Assembly (NCBI GenBank): GCA_009773515.1
Contig: WSXX01000032.1
Location: 1 to 49,129, forward strand
From: Bacteroidota bacterium
Lineage (GTDB): Bacteria > Bacteroidota > Bacteroidia > Bacteroidales > Lentimicrobiaceae
Direction of reading: 5' to 3'
Length of the DNA: 49,129 nt
Shown: positions 18,133 to 27,513 of the stretch, one piece after another
How positions within the stretch are numbered: the first letter of the stretch is position 1
Layout: every line of letters starts with the position of its first letter
Made by a program: the position numbers and the translations under genes
Notes under the pieces: generated by a model
Databases searched by the model: none
Told to the model about the DNA's origin: nothing
Seen by the model: the letters and a program-made list of their open reading frames with translations, nothing else

Positions 18133-19476
18133 TTATTTAACCAGATTATGCTTTTTAACAAATTCATTGAGGATGCCGGTAAGATTGGGTGATCCGATCT
18201 CCTGAAGATCGTATCCAACCTTAACAGTGGGTTTGTTAATCTTAACGATCCTGCTCAGATCGATAGGAGTAGCAATAACCACAGCATCGCAAGGTGTATT
18301 CTCAATTGATTTCTCAAGGTCGCGTACCTGCTCATCACCATATCCCATTGCTGGCAACAGTGTGCCGATGTTAGGATAAATGCGGAAAGTTTCGCTGAGT
18401 TTACCAACAGTGTATGGACGTGGATCAACCAGTTCGGCAGCACCAAACTTCAGGGCTGCAACTACACCGGCGCCAATTTTCATTTCACCATGGGTAAGAG
18501 TTGGACCGTCTTCAACTACCAATACGCGTTTGCCGCGGATCAGCTCAGGTTTATCAACGGTGAGTGGCGATGCTCCATCAACAATAATTGCTGTCGGATT
18601 GATTTTTGCCAGATTGGCACGTACAGCATTGATGTTCTCAAGGCTGGCTGAGTCAATCTTATTGATAACGATAACGTCTGACATGCGGGCAACAACTTCA
18701 CCAGGATAATAACTTACTTCAGCACCCGGACGGAGAGGATCGGCAACACCAATCATAAGATCGGGTTTGAAAAACGGGAAGTCATTGTTTCCGCCATCCC
18801 ACAGAATGACATCACATCCATCAGGATCAACTTCAGCAGCGCGAAGAATGGCTTCATAATCAACACCTGCATAAATAACGTTACCATGTACAACGTGTGG
18901 TTCGTATTCTTCCATTTCTTCAATGGTGCATTCGTGTTTTTTCAAATCCTGAACAGTGGCAAAGCGCTGAACTTTCTGAGCATTCAAATCACCGTAAGGC
19001 ATTGGATGGCGAACAGCAACAACTTTCAGTCCTTTTTCCATCAGAATCTCAATGATGCGGCGGCTGGTCTGGCTTTTGCCACAACCGGTGCGGGTAGCTC
19101 CAACGGCAATAACCGGCTTGGTGCTGGCAACCATGGTGTCTCTGGGACCGAGTAACATAAAATTAGCGCCTGCAGTATTTACAATGGCGCTAACGTTCAT
19201 AACCCGTGCATAAGGGACATCGCTGTACGAAAATACGCAATCGTCAACCTTCAGCTCTTTGATTAGCTTTGGAAGATCTTCTTCGGCAAAAATGGGAATG
19301 CCTTCTGGATAAAGGTCTTCTCCGGCTAATTCTTTCGGGTACTTACGACCATCGATATCAGGAATTTGTGCTGCTGTGAAAGCGACTACATTGTAGCTGG
19401 CGTTTCCGCGGAAGTAAGTGTTAAAATTGTGGAAGTCCCTTCCGGCGGCTCCGATGATAATTACATTTTTTTTCAT
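18133..19476 (-). CDS. Cyclic 2,3-diphosphoglycerate synthetase-like GTPase
   Basis: 447 residues. It begins with a Rossmann-like segment (NVIIIGAAGRDFHNFNTYFRGN) and carries a Walker A loop GATRTGCGKS (126-135), then VVAVRHPMPYGDLNAQKVQRF, DVILWDGGNNDFPFF and a later VIVINKIDSAS (an N-K-x-D type guanine-recognition motif). These features match the family named after archaeal cyclic 2,3-diphosphoglycerate synthetase, which closes 2,3-bisphosphoglycerate with ATP; bacterial members are often just called GTPases. Since cyclic-DPG is not an established bacteroidete solute, the real substrate here is uncertain. The gene is monocistronic, with its own promoter about 130 bases upstream and its own terminator. 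Confidence 0.8.
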   Translation of the reverse strand: MKKNVIIIGAAGRDFHNFNTYFRGNASYNVVAFTAAQIPDIDGRKYPKELAGEDLYPEGIPIFAEEDLPKLIKELKVDDCVFSYSDVPYARVMNVSAIVNTAGANFMLLGPRDTMVASTKPVIAVGATRTGCGKSQTSRRIIEILMEKGLKVVAVRHPMPYGDLNAQKVQRFATVQDLKKHECTIEEMEEYEPHVVHGNVIYAGVDYEAILRAAEVDPDGCDVILWDGGNNDFPFFKPDLMIGVADPLRPGAEVSYYPGEVVARMSDVIVINKIDSASLENINAVRANLAKINPTAIIVDGASPLTVDKPELIRGKRVLVVEDGPTLTHGEMKIGAGVVAALKFGAAELVDPRPYTVGKLSETFRIYPNIGTLLPAMGYGDEQVRDLEKSIENTPCDAVVIATPIDLSRIVKINKPTVKVGYDLQEIGSPNLTGILNEFVKKHNLVK

Positions 19477-19551
19477 TGGTAATGGTTTTTGTATTGTTAA
19501 TTGAGTGAAACCTTGCTTGTTTAGCGTATTTCAGCTCTTTTACGGGCCCGG

Positions 19552-19567
19552 GCAGACTGGCGTCTGC
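19552..19567. other. Hairpin in the leader of the cPGS-like gene
   Basis: GCAGAC-TGGC-GTCTGC is a perfect 6-bp stem in the ~130-base leader, next to a GGGCCC palindrome. It might be regulatory or the trace of a small repeat; no known riboswitch was recognised. Confidence 0.35.
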
Positions 19568-19609
19568 TTTAAGAACCTTTACCGGCAACCTGCCGCAAAA
19601 AAACCGTTG

Positions 19610-19617
19610 CAAATATA
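19610..19617 (-). promoter_or_regulatory. -7 promoter box of the cPGS-like gene (TATATTTG on minus strand)
   Basis: Perfect TAnnTTTG; implies an untranslated leader of about 130 bases, unusually long for this window. Confidence 0.5.
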
Positions 19618-19760
19618 ATGGTTTAAGATTACCGGCAATATTAACAGAGATTTTTTTTTATCACAAACCTGTTGATAACCTTATAGTTATCCATTAAAAC
19701 TTTTGCATTTTATTGATATACAGTAAATTATACTGCAATCTTTATTGAATAAAAATAACT

Positions 19761-19768
19761 TACTTTTG
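19761..19768 (+). promoter_or_regulatory. -7 promoter box of argS (TACTTTTG)
   Basis: Perfect TAnnTTTG match 26 bases before the argS ATG at 19795. Confidence 0.65.
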
Positions 19769-19794
19769 CACCTCCTAAATTATTCAAGCTTATT

Positions 19795-21582
19795 ATGATT
19801 GTTCAGATTATCTCTTCCAAAGCCATTGAAGCCGTTCAGAATCTGTTCGGTGTTTCGGTTCCTGCTTCGCAACTGGCAGTTCAACGCACCATTCCATCTT
19901 TCCGAAATCAGGGCGATTTTTCGCTGGTGGTGTTTCCTTTGCTGAAAGTATCGCGTAAATCACCCGAAGAAACCGCGCGTTTGCTCGGCGAGGAGTTGCT
20001 CCGTTTGATGCCCGAAGCCGAAAGTTTTGGCGTGGTGAAAGGCTATCTGAATGTTCGAATTGTAAAAGGTTTCTGGGAAGGATTTGTTAAAGACAATCAT
20101 TCGACTCATTTCTTTGGTGTTGATAATCAACCATCCGGGAAACCAGTGGTGGTAGAATACAGTTCACCAAACACCAATAAACCGCTGCACCTTGGGCACG
20201 TCAGAAACAACCTTTTGGGTTATTCAGTTTCTCAGATTCTTAAAGCCAGCGGAAAAAACGTTGCCAAAGTAAACCTCGTAAACGACCGGGGAATCCATAT
20301 CTGCAAATCAATGCTGGCCTGGAAACTTTCAGGTTTAAATGAAACACCGCAGTCGTCAGGTAAAAAAGGCGATAAGCTGGTGGGAGATTATTATGTGCTT
20401 TTTGATAAAATGTGCAAAACGGAATTGAAAGAACTGATTGATTCCGGCAAAACAGAAGATGAGGCAACTGCAGCCTCAAAACTGATGGCGCAGGCCCGCG
20501 AAATGTTGCTGAAATGGGAAGCCCGCGACCCTGAAACCCTTCAGCTCTGGAGTATGATGAATGAATGGGTTTATGCCGGTTTTGATGTTACCTACAAGCG
20601 ACTAGGTGTCGATTTCGATAAGATTTATCATGAATCGCAGACTTATCTGTTTGGAAAAGAAATTGTTGAAGAAGGATTAAAATCGGGAATTTTATTCCGC
20701 AAAGACGACAGCTCTGTTTGGATTGACCTTACGGCTGAAGGCCTCGACGAAAAACTGCTTCTTCGTAGTGATGGCACTTCAGTTTACATGACCCAGGATC
20801 TGGGAACCGCTCAGTTGAGAGCCAATGATTTTGATCCTGAAAGTTTAATATATGTGGTTGGAAATGAGCAGAATTATCACTTCGAGGTGCTTAAACTTAT
20901 CCTTCAGAAACTTGGCCGACCATGGGCAGATCACATTTACCACCTTTCTTACGGAATGGTGGAATTGCCCGAAGGTAAAATGAAATCACGCGAAGGAACA
21001 GTTGTGGATGCCGATGACCTGATGGACGAAATGATTGCCACAGCCCGCGCTATGACCGAAGAGCTCGGCAAAATCGAAGATTTTGACTCTGATGAAGCAC
21101 AGGAACTCTATCGCATTGTGGGACTTGGAGCGCTGAAGTATTTTATTCTGAAAGTAGATCCCCGGAAAAATATGCTGTTCAATCCTGCCGACAGCATAGA
21201 TTTCAATGGCAATACCGGACCTTTTATTCAATACACTTATGCCCGGATTAAATCGGTGCTTCGCAAAGCGGAAGCTGAGGACATCAGGTTTGAGCACTTT
21301 GAGGTGAATGAATTGCATTCAAAAGAGTCTGATCTGATTATTTCGCTTTATGAGTTCCCTTCCACAGTAAAACAAGCCGCTGCAGATTACAGTCCCGCAA
21401 TTATGGCATCATATCTCTATGATCTGGCCCGCGATTACAACACCTTCTACCACGAACTTTCAATTCTGAAAGAAGAAAATGAATCTAAAAAAGCGTTGCG
21501 TCTTGCAATTTCTTCACTCACCGCAACAGTTATTAAAAACGGAATGCAACTGCTGGGAATAGAAGTGCCTGAAAGGATGTAA
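19795..21582 (+). CDS. argS: Arginyl-tRNA synthetase
   Basis: 595 residues; charges tRNA-Arg. It has the N-terminal additional domain typical of ArgS (about 1-110), the class I signature HLGH at 132-135 within VEYSSPNTNKPLHLGHVRNN, and a KMSKS-like loop GKMKSREGTVVDADDL. The C-terminal DALR anticodon-binding domain runs to LLGIEVPERM. FNGNTGPFIQYTYARI is the conserved ArgS motif before it. Length is normal. It is preceded by a TACTTTTG promoter and transcribed divergently from the cPGS-like gene. Confidence 0.98.
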   Translation: MIVQIISSKAIEAVQNLFGVSVPASQLAVQRTIPSFRNQGDFSLVVFPLLKVSRKSPEETARLLGEELLRLMPEAESFGVVKGYLNVRIVKGFWEGFVKDNHSTHFFGVDNQPSGKPVVVEYSSPNTNKPLHLGHVRNNLLGYSVSQILKASGKNVAKVNLVNDRGIHICKSMLAWKLSGLNETPQSSGKKGDKLVGDYYVLFDKMCKTELKELIDSGKTEDEATAASKLMAQAREMLLKWEARDPETLQLWSMMNEWVYAGFDVTYKRLGVDFDKIYHESQTYLFGKEIVEEGLKSGILFRKDDSSVWIDLTAEGLDEKLLLRSDGTSVYMTQDLGTAQLRANDFDPESLIYVVGNEQNYHFEVLKLILQKLGRPWADHIYHLSYGMVELPEGKMKSREGTVVDADDLMDEMIATARAMTEELGKIEDFDSDEAQELYRIVGLGALKYFILKVDPRKNMLFNPADSIDFNGNTGPFIQYTYARIKSVLRKAEAEDIRFEHFEVNELHSKESDLIISLYEFPSTVKQAAADYSPAIMASYLYDLARDYNTFYHELSILKEENESKKALRLAISSLTATVIKNGMQLLGIEVPERM

Positions 21583-21658
21583 TTTCGGATTTCAGATTTC
21601 GGATTTCGGATTTCGGAGGTAAGAAGTCGGATTTCAGATTTCGGATTTCGGATGTAGG
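21583..21658. repeat. Low-complexity TTTCGGA/TTTCAGA repeat after argS
   Basis: About nine imperfect copies of a 7-base unit (ATTTCGG or ATTTCAG), broken once by GAGGTAAGAAGTCGG. Similar AATTTCT/AATTAGA iterations occur at 14560 and 21889-21963. Confidence 0.8.
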
Positions 21659-21659
21659 C

Positions 21660-21692
21660 GACCTAACAAGTTTTCTTTCAACTTGTTAGGTC
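21660..21692 (+). terminator. Perfect 11-bp inverted repeat with T-rich tail (argS terminator or repeat element)
   Basis: GACCTAACAAG / CTTGTTAGGTC with an 11-base loop, followed by TTCTTTTATTATCTTTT. It may end argS transcription. The same arms recur at 21761 with a different loop, so it is also a member of a repeat family. Confidence 0.6.
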
Positions 21693-21760
21693 TTCTTTTA
21701 TTATCTTTTGATTTACCTTCAGTGAGATTCGCTTCGGTTTGGTTTGGATTTTTGATTGGC

Positions 21761-21813
21761 GACCTAACAAGTTTTTCCGCCCGAGGCGGACAGGCTTTTC
21801 AACTTGTTGGGTG
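21761..21813. repeat. Second copy of the inverted repeat carrying a GC-rich palindrome in its loop
   Basis: Arms GACCTAACAAG and CTTGTTGGGTG match the element at 21660-21692. Its loop contains an extra palindromic module CCGCCCGAGGCGGA, as if one palindrome was inserted into another. Confidence 0.7.
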
Positions 21814-22184
21814 TTCTTTTTCCTTTGATTTTAGATTTTGGGCTGAAAGCAATCGGAATAAGATGTCAGATGTCGGAAGAAGGATGCTTGAAATTAGAAA
21901 TTGCTTGTCTCGGGAACGCGAAGCGATAACGAGAGAAATTAGAAATTAGAAATTAGAAATTGAAAATCCCTGCCATACCACAAAAAAAATGGCTGCTTCA
22001 GGGACGAAAACAGCCATTTATAATCAGGGATTGGGGAAGGAAGGTTATCCATGAATGACAAGTTTTAATGCCAATCAGGAACTACTTTCCCATAAGACAA
22101 TCGAAAACGGTTTTACCCCTATTCACAGATAAAAAAAAACTGCCCCGGTTTGCGGAGCAGTTTTTTTTGCGATTTAAGAATCAG
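21814..22184. other. Repeat-rich intergenic stretch and 3' regions
   Basis: Holds iterated GAAATTAG units (21889-21963), a hairpin AAATGGCTG/CAGCCATTT (21987-22019) whose minus-strand side is followed by eight T residues, and the terminator of the C10 protease. No convincing gene. Confidence 0.6.
22132..22168 (-). terminator. Terminator of the C10 protease gene (bidirectional shape)
   Basis: AAAACTGC / GCAGTTTT stem flanked by an A run on one side and a T run on the other, 17 bases after the stop at 22185. A second hairpin with a T run at 21987-22019 may act as backup. Confidence 0.85.
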
Positions 22185-25100
22185 TTATCTGATGCTTACT
22201 TTGCGTGTTACACTACCTTTTTCGGTGGTAATGTTAAGCAGATAAAGGCCTGAAGGAATGCTGCCGGTTTCCATGCGGAATTCATTGGCATTAACATTAG
22301 ACTCATAAATGGTCTGACCGGCAAGATTAACCAGCCTGATGTTTTCCATTTTGCTGTCGCCTGTAATGTTCAGAACATCGGTAGCAGGATTTGGGTAAAT
22401 GCTGAATTTGGCAGTTTCAGGTTTGTCGGTTGCAGAAACAAAAGTAATTTCTACATTGTCGATCATAAATACAAACCTGTCGTTAGAAACGCACTGAATG
22501 GCAACATAAACTTCCTGTCCTTCATAAGCTGAGAGATCATAGCTTACAAATGTCCAAGCATCGGCCGGAGCATTAATAGGACCAGCAATGGTTGTAAAGC
22601 TTGCAGGATTCATATCAGTTGTTGAAACACGGATATTGTAAGTTTCAAGACCGTATTGAGCGGTATATGATTTTACATAGAAACCAAGAACAGGATTTTC
22701 ACCAAGTGCTACCAGCGGTGAAATCATGTAATCGTTGTTTACAGCAGGTGGAACAGAAGCAAAACATGCACCAAAACGTTCTCCGGCATATGGAGTCATT
22801 CCAGTTACAGGAGGCGTAGTTAATGCCGGGTTAAAGGCTATGTATGACATAGGTTCCTCTGAGTGAGGGAAGGTAATGCCATCAAATCCATAGGTTCCGC
22901 CACCATCAACATCAAGTCCGGTCCATTCGCCAAAAGTAAGGCTGAAGTCTTCCAGATCTTCGAAATCGAGGATAATGCCGGTTGTGCTACCACCCTGAAT
23001 AACTGCTACAGCTGCATTTGAGTTTCCTGATTCACCTTCGGTATAAAGCGCTCTTACATGATACTCATAGGTTCCTTCTTCAAGTCCCAGATCATTATAA
23101 AATAGCTCAGCAACAGTCGCAGCGTTGATTTTTACGCCATCGCGATAAACGTTATATCCGAGTATTTCGCGTGAAGCATGATTGCGTGCAGGAATTGGAA
23201 GCTGGTTACTGATAACTGAATGATGCTGACGAGCAATATTCTTTGCATCAGGATTAACAACAGGAGCGATGTTTGCAGGAGCTGCACTCAATTCTCGGAT
23301 GCTGCCATCGGTGTATTGAACAATGGCACGAATAAGGTAAGCCTCATTCCAGGCTTCCCATGTACCGGCATGATCATAATCCCATGAACGGCCATTGTTC
23401 AGAGCTTCGTCATAACCAACAAAGGTGGTTTCGTCTATAGAGCCAAATCCAACAACGAAATCTCCCGTTACCATAAGATTGGCTGCAGTAACATCTACTT
23501 CAAGCCAAACATTATCCTCAGCAATTGCAGGTACTTCGTGTAACAGAACAGTTGAAGGGGCACTTCCTGTCCATCCGTAAACTTCTGCATTAAAAGCACC
23601 ATCGCCACCTTCAATAGTGGTATAGTATTTTAATGTTAATATCTGACATGGGCCCTGCGGAGTCATATGTGTTGCCATGGCATAGCCATTGTAACTGTAT
23701 GCGCCAGTAGGAAGTTCATTATCATAAATCAACTCCTCAATGGTGCCTGTTCCGCCGCCTGGTGCTTCCCATGTAAGGTGAACATCGGTTCCGGTAACCT
23801 GAGCCTGCAGGTTGGTAGGAGGATCGAGAGTTCCTGAATATTCAACCACAAGCTGAACTGGAACATTTACTGTGGCAGTTGCACTGTTGTTGGTAATTAC
23901 GAGGGTAGCATTGTATGTCATGGCAGCAAGGCCGGTAGCATCCATCTGAACGGAAAGTTCTGTTGCACTACCGGCAGTGGTTGTGCCTGATGTTTCGTTA
24001 ACGGTAAGCCATGTTGCAGTTCCCGGATCAACGGCTATGCTCCAGGTAAGATCTTCGTCGCCTGCATTTGTAATTGTAAGAGGGCTGTTACCGATTTCAT
24101 CTGTCTGAACAGTTACACTGATCTGTGTTGGGTTAACAGCAATCTGTGGACCTGCGGCAGTGGCAGAAAGATCGCCAACCATGCGGAACATTCCGCTGTT
24201 GTATTGGTTTTCGTTAAAACCACCTGCATAACCTACTGAACTGCTGTAGAAGTCAGATGCCAGCATTTGCTTGGTACCTGTTCCACCGAATAGTGTCCAG
24301 GTAGAACCACCATCTAGGCTGTATGAAAGGCCTGTAGCACCAGTAGCTGCTCCGGTTGAAACATAAGTATTTTCAGTGCCGGGTACATAAGTGATGTCGT
24401 TGGTAAGGAATGGGCCAGCCGGAGTAAGGTTTTCCCAGGTCTGACCGCCATTGTTGGTACGGCGCACCTGAACAGGAGCAGTAGTTTGAGCTACTATACC
24501 ATTCATTGGATCTTTGAAGGCAACAACATTGATACCACCATTGGCAGCAGCAGTAATGTTGGCGTTTGAAACTCTCCAGGTAAATCCTTTGTCATCCGAC
24601 ATAAACAAACGGCCTTTGTTGGTTCCGAACATAACTGAGTTGCCGGTAACTTCAATACATGAAGTCCATCCGCCTTCGCCTGAAAGCGGAGTTCCGTTGG
24701 TTATATTTGAAGCTGGCACCCTTTGCCAGGTTGTTCCACCGTTTACAGTGGTGTAGATTTCAAAATATCCGTCTCTTACATCACCGTGGCACATACCTTC
24801 CTGTTCTGTCCAGAAATGTACGTTGTTGGCAAATGCTGCTGAGCCTTGAAGAGCGCCTGGCAGCTGAACCCATGTGGTACCACCGTTGGTGGTTTTGTAT
24901 ATGCCGCAGGTGTTGTTCTGAGCACCTGTTCCATTGTAAACAGCAACATAAGCTATGTTTTCGTTAATGGCACTGATGTTTCCAAGTCCGTAAGTGGTTC
25001 CGCCAAGTACTTGTCCTGTTGTCCAGGTTGTTCCACCATTGGTGGTTTTGGTGAATTCATTAATGGTTGAAGCTGTTCCATCTCCATCGTATGCAGTTGC

Positions 25101-26309
25101 CCATGCAATATTTTCGCTTACAGCGTGTACATATTGTATTCCGCGTGAAGGTGAAACAAAACCACTGTTCTGGATAATCCAGCTTACAGCATTGTCACCA
25201 GGCTGAGCACCAACAATGGCGCGGTTATCGTCATTAAAGTTATTTCCTCCGGGGTTCAGCGAACCTATGGCGAAATATCCGTTGTAAGAACCTGACCATC
25301 CCCAGTTGAAATGGAATTTATTGTCGCTCATGCGATAGCCGTCGCAAATCCATGCATGTCCGCCACTTGCTGTGCTTGATCCTGCGTAATAGATAGGACG
25401 TGCAGCATCCAGTTCGGTGCGGAGAAGGGTGTACCAGTCGGCCATTACCGGATAATCGGTTTTGGACTTTAATTCGGTGGTTGGAGCAAAGTTGAAGTAA
25501 TTTACCAATGCAAAAGGAACATCTTCGCTGAATGCACCTGAACCTGAAGCACCATACTGCATATTTACAGATACGCCTGCATGATACATAAGTGTTGCTA
25601 CAGAAGCATTTGCTGTGGTAACATTGTTTGGCATTGCAGCATAATTGTAGGTGGCTGCTCCAAAGTTTGCGGTCTGCATACCATAGGTGGGATTCATATA
25701 GCTGTGGCTGCCTACACCTGTAGTTGGCCAGTTGTGATATTTCATCAGCACAGCCATTGTGGTTGCAACACAGCCTGTCCATGCTCTTCCGCATGAGCCA
25801 AAACCTGCGCCCGGTTCAACGGGGCAAAGTGCATTGTAATAACAACCCTGATCCCAGGTGGTGGTAACCAATGGATTTACATCCATGATTTCCCGTTCCA
25901 GGTTTTTATTCAGGATGTTATCCCACATCGGGCGGGTAGCTGAATTGTCCATTCGGCTTGTTGAAACTTCAGCAATCTGACGGCTGTAGTTGTCAAACCA
26001 ATCTTTTGCTGCCGGATTGTAGGTGTCGGCATCAATGGTTCCGCTGTGTGAATACCCCAACACTGGGATTGAAGCATCGTCAGCTGCTACCATAACAAAT
26101 CCGCCTGAAGCAAATTTGAATGTGTAAAATGTTGTGATGCCTTCGCTGGCGGTTTCAAAACTGCCACTTACCGTAAAATCAGTAATTGCAGCTGGCGCAT
26201 AATGAGCATAATAGTTCACCGCTACCTGTTCAGCTGTTTTCTTATCAACCGGATTAGCCATAACAACTACAGTCAACAGAGACAGCACAAGGGTAAAGAT
26301 TCTTTTCAT
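22185..26309 (-). CDS. C10-family (streptopain-like) cysteine protease with propeller, cleaved-adhesin and T9SS domains
   Basis: 1374 residues. Signal peptide 1-19, then a Spi-like propeptide (AEQVAVNYYAHYAPAA ... GGFVMVAADDASIPVLGYS). The catalytic domain has the C10 cysteine in GSCGRAWTGCVATTMAVLMKYH (C180), histidine in ASGGHAWICDGY (H318) and a tryptophan in FHFNWGWSG. From ~380 to 710 there are BNR/sialidase-like propeller repeats (NGGTTW, LDGGSTW), then an Ig-like region, a fibronectin III-like segment (PPTNLQAQVTGTDVHLTW), a cleaved-adhesin/lectin-like domain (~1130-1290), and a T9SS type A sorting domain (FSIYPNPATDVLNITG ... PSGLYLLNITTEKGSV). It resembles the multidomain proteases of Porphyromonas (PrtT/gingipain style). 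Expected to be a secreted or surface protein-degrading enzyme. Confidence 0.92.
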   Translation of the reverse strand: MKRIFTLVLSLLTVVVMANPVDKKTAEQVAVNYYAHYAPAAITDFTVSGSFETASEGITTFYTFKFASGGFVMVAADDASIPVLGYSHSGTIDADTYNPAAKDWFDNYSRQIAEVSTSRMDNSATRPMWDNILNKNLEREIMDVNPLVTTTWDQGCYYNALCPVEPGAGFGSCGRAWTGCVATTMAVLMKYHNWPTTGVGSHSYMNPTYGMQTANFGAATYNYAAMPNNVTTANASVATLMYHAGVSVNMQYGASGSGAFSEDVPFALVNYFNFAPTTELKSKTDYPVMADWYTLLRTELDAARPIYYAGSSTASGGHAWICDGYRMSDNKFHFNWGWSGSYNGYFAIGSLNPGGNNFNDDNRAIVGAQPGDNAVSWIIQNSGFVSPSRGIQYVHAVSENIAWATAYDGDGTASTINEFTKTTNGGTTWTTGQVLGGTTYGLGNISAINENIAYVAVYNGTGAQNNTCGIYKTTNGGTTWVQLPGALQGSAAFANNVHFWTEQEGMCHGDVRDGYFEIYTTVNGGTTWQRVPASNITNGTPLSGEGGWTSCIEVTGNSVMFGTNKGRLFMSDDKGFTWRVSNANITAAANGGINVVAFKDPMNGIVAQTTAPVQVRRTNNGGQTWENLTPAGPFLTNDITYVPGTENTYVSTGAATGATGLSYSLDGGSTWTLFGGTGTKQMLASDFYSSSVGYAGGFNENQYNSGMFRMVGDLSATAAGPQIAVNPTQISVTVQTDEIGNSPLTITNAGDEDLTWSIAVDPGTATWLTVNETSGTTTAGSATELSVQMDATGLAAMTYNATLVITNNSATATVNVPVQLVVEYSGTLDPPTNLQAQVTGTDVHLTWEAPGGGTGTIEELIYDNELPTGAYSYNGYAMATHMTPQGPCQILTLKYYTTIEGGDGAFNAEVYGWTGSAPSTVLLHEVPAIAEDNVWLEVDVTAANLMVTGDFVVGFGSIDETTFVGYDEALNNGRSWDYDHAGTWEAWNEAYLIRAIVQYTDGSIRELSAAPANIAPVVNPDAKNIARQHHSVISNQLPIPARNHASREILGYNVYRDGVKINAATVAELFYNDLGLEEGTYEYHVRALYTEGESGNSNAAVAVIQGGSTTGIILDFEDLEDFSLTFGEWTGLDVDGGGTYGFDGITFPHSEEPMSYIAFNPALTTPPVTGMTPYAGERFGACFASVPPAVNNDYMISPLVALGENPVLGFYVKSYTAQYGLETYNIRVSTTDMNPASFTTIAGPINAPADAWTFVSYDLSAYEGQEVYVAIQCVSNDRFVFMIDNVEITFVSATDKPETAKFSIYPNPATDVLNITGDSKMENIRLVNLAGQTIYESNVNANEFRMETGSIPSGLYLLNITTEKGSVTRKVSIR

Positions 26310-26410
26310 TTGAATGAAAAATTTAGTGAATAAATATTGGGTTGTTGAATAAATTCAATTTAATGTTTGTTTAATTGCCCCTAAATGGATTTTGACAATT
26401 ATCAACCTGA

Positions 26411-26418
26411 CAAAATTA
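26411..26418 (-). promoter_or_regulatory. -7 promoter box of the C10 protease (TAATTTTG on minus strand)
   Basis: Perfect TAnnTTTG about 100 bases before the ATG at 26309. The rest of the 26310-26634 gap shows nothing else recognisable. Confidence 0.5.
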
Positions 26419-26634
26419 GAACTTAATCGTTACGAAAATCAATTTTGAGAGATTATATTGAACCAATGTTGATATTTTTTTAGTATTCAATTACCTGTCT
26501 GCAGGCCTTTTCGAATGACTGAAATAATGAGTGCATATAGCAGATGAACTCCAGCAGTTTGAAAAGCAGAGTTTTAAATGTAATCGGTCAGTATTGTTTT
26601 GGCAAAGTTACTGAACCGCTGTTGGATAAGATTA

Positions 26635-27288
26635 TCATCCATGAATCAATCTTACCAGATCGGTTGGTTCATTAATAACAAGGTCAGGTTTTTCATTCTC
26701 AATCTCATCAAAACTTCCAAAGCCATACAATACCCCGGCCGCAGAAATGCCGGCTTGTCTTGCGCCTCTCAAATCATGATAACGATCACCGATCATAAGT
26801 ATGTTATTGCTCAGTGTTATTCCGAGTCGTTCAGCATTGTATGTAATCAGCAAACTTTTTTCACTTCTTTCACCGTTGAGTTCGCAACCTGAAACCATTG
26901 AAAAGTAACTGTTCAGCGGTGAGTTTCTAATGATTTCTACCGCATAAATTTCAGCTTTTGAAGTAACAATGCTCATGCGGTAACCAAGATCGGACAATTC
27001 TTTTAATGCTTCGGGAATGCCTTTATAAATGGTGTACTGGTGCATGCCTTCGTTTCCGTAAAACTCACGGTAATAAATGGTGGCAAGTTCAGATTGCTCA
27101 GCATTGAGTCCGAAAACCAGTTTAAATGACTCACGAAGCGGCGGGCCGATAAAAGGAGTTAGGTCAGATGGAATTTTTTCAGGAGAAAGGCCGAGCTTTT
27201 GCACAGCGTAAAGCGCAGAATTGAAAATTCCAGGTTTTGAGTTGGTAAGGGTGCCATCGAGGTCAAAAAACAAATCAGTGTATTTCAT
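26635..27288 (-). CDS. HAD-superfamily phosphatase, phosphoglycolate-phosphatase-like
   Basis: 217 residues from the ATG at 27288; the frame is open further upstream, but a -7 box (27308-27315) lies inside that extension and the HAD fold begins right after this ATG. Motif I is FFDLDGTLTNS (D9, D11), motif II is IVTSKAE, the lysine is in GERSEKSLL and motif IV is MIGDRYHDLRGARQAG. The helical cap (PFIGPPLRESFKLVFG) is of the Gph/PGMB type. It probably dephosphorylates a small phosphometabolite. The gene is divergent from cca. Confidence 0.88.
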   Translation of the reverse strand: MKYTDLFFDLDGTLTNSKPGIFNSALYAVQKLGLSPEKIPSDLTPFIGPPLRESFKLVFGLNAEQSELATIYYREFYGNEGMHQYTIYKGIPEALKELSDLGYRMSIVTSKAEIYAVEIIRNSPLNSYFSMVSGCELNGERSEKSLLITYNAERLGITLSNNILMIGDRYHDLRGARQAGISAAGVLYGFGSFDEIENEKPDLVINEPTDLVRLIHG

Positions 27289-27307
27289 AAAGAAGTAAAT
27301 AAGTCTG

Positions 27308-27315
27308 CAAAAATA
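27308..27315 (-). promoter_or_regulatory. -7 promoter box of the HAD phosphatase (TATTTTTG on minus strand)
   Basis: Perfect TAnnTTTG 20 bases upstream of the ATG at 27288; fixes the start. Confidence 0.6.
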
Positions 27316-27477
27316 GTTAAAAGCAGCAGGTTCATGTTCTTCAATTCCGGCTTCATATTTAATGTTCAGAATCTGAGTCTCACTTGCGGCAAACATAAAA
27401 TGACAGTGAAGTATTCCTGATTATGAATTGATAATTGTTTCTGCTTACACCTGCAAGGAATTTAAAATGCTTTATCG

Positions 27478-27485
27478 TATTTTTG
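27478..27485 (+). promoter_or_regulatory. -7 promoter box of the cca operon (TATTTTTG)
   Basis: Perfect TAnnTTTG 28 bases upstream of the ATG at 27514. Confidence 0.6.
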
Positions 27486-27513
27486 CAGACTGAAAAATCA
27501 GTGTTTCCCGCTT

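Noticed and set aside
19421-19612. 63-codon minus-strand frame in the leader of the cPGS-like gene
   Set aside because: No initiation context, overlaps the real gene start, and peptide is unlike any leader peptide I know.
27289-27396. Upstream extension of the HAD phosphatase
   Set aside because: It contains the gene's own -7 box and has no HAD sequence.
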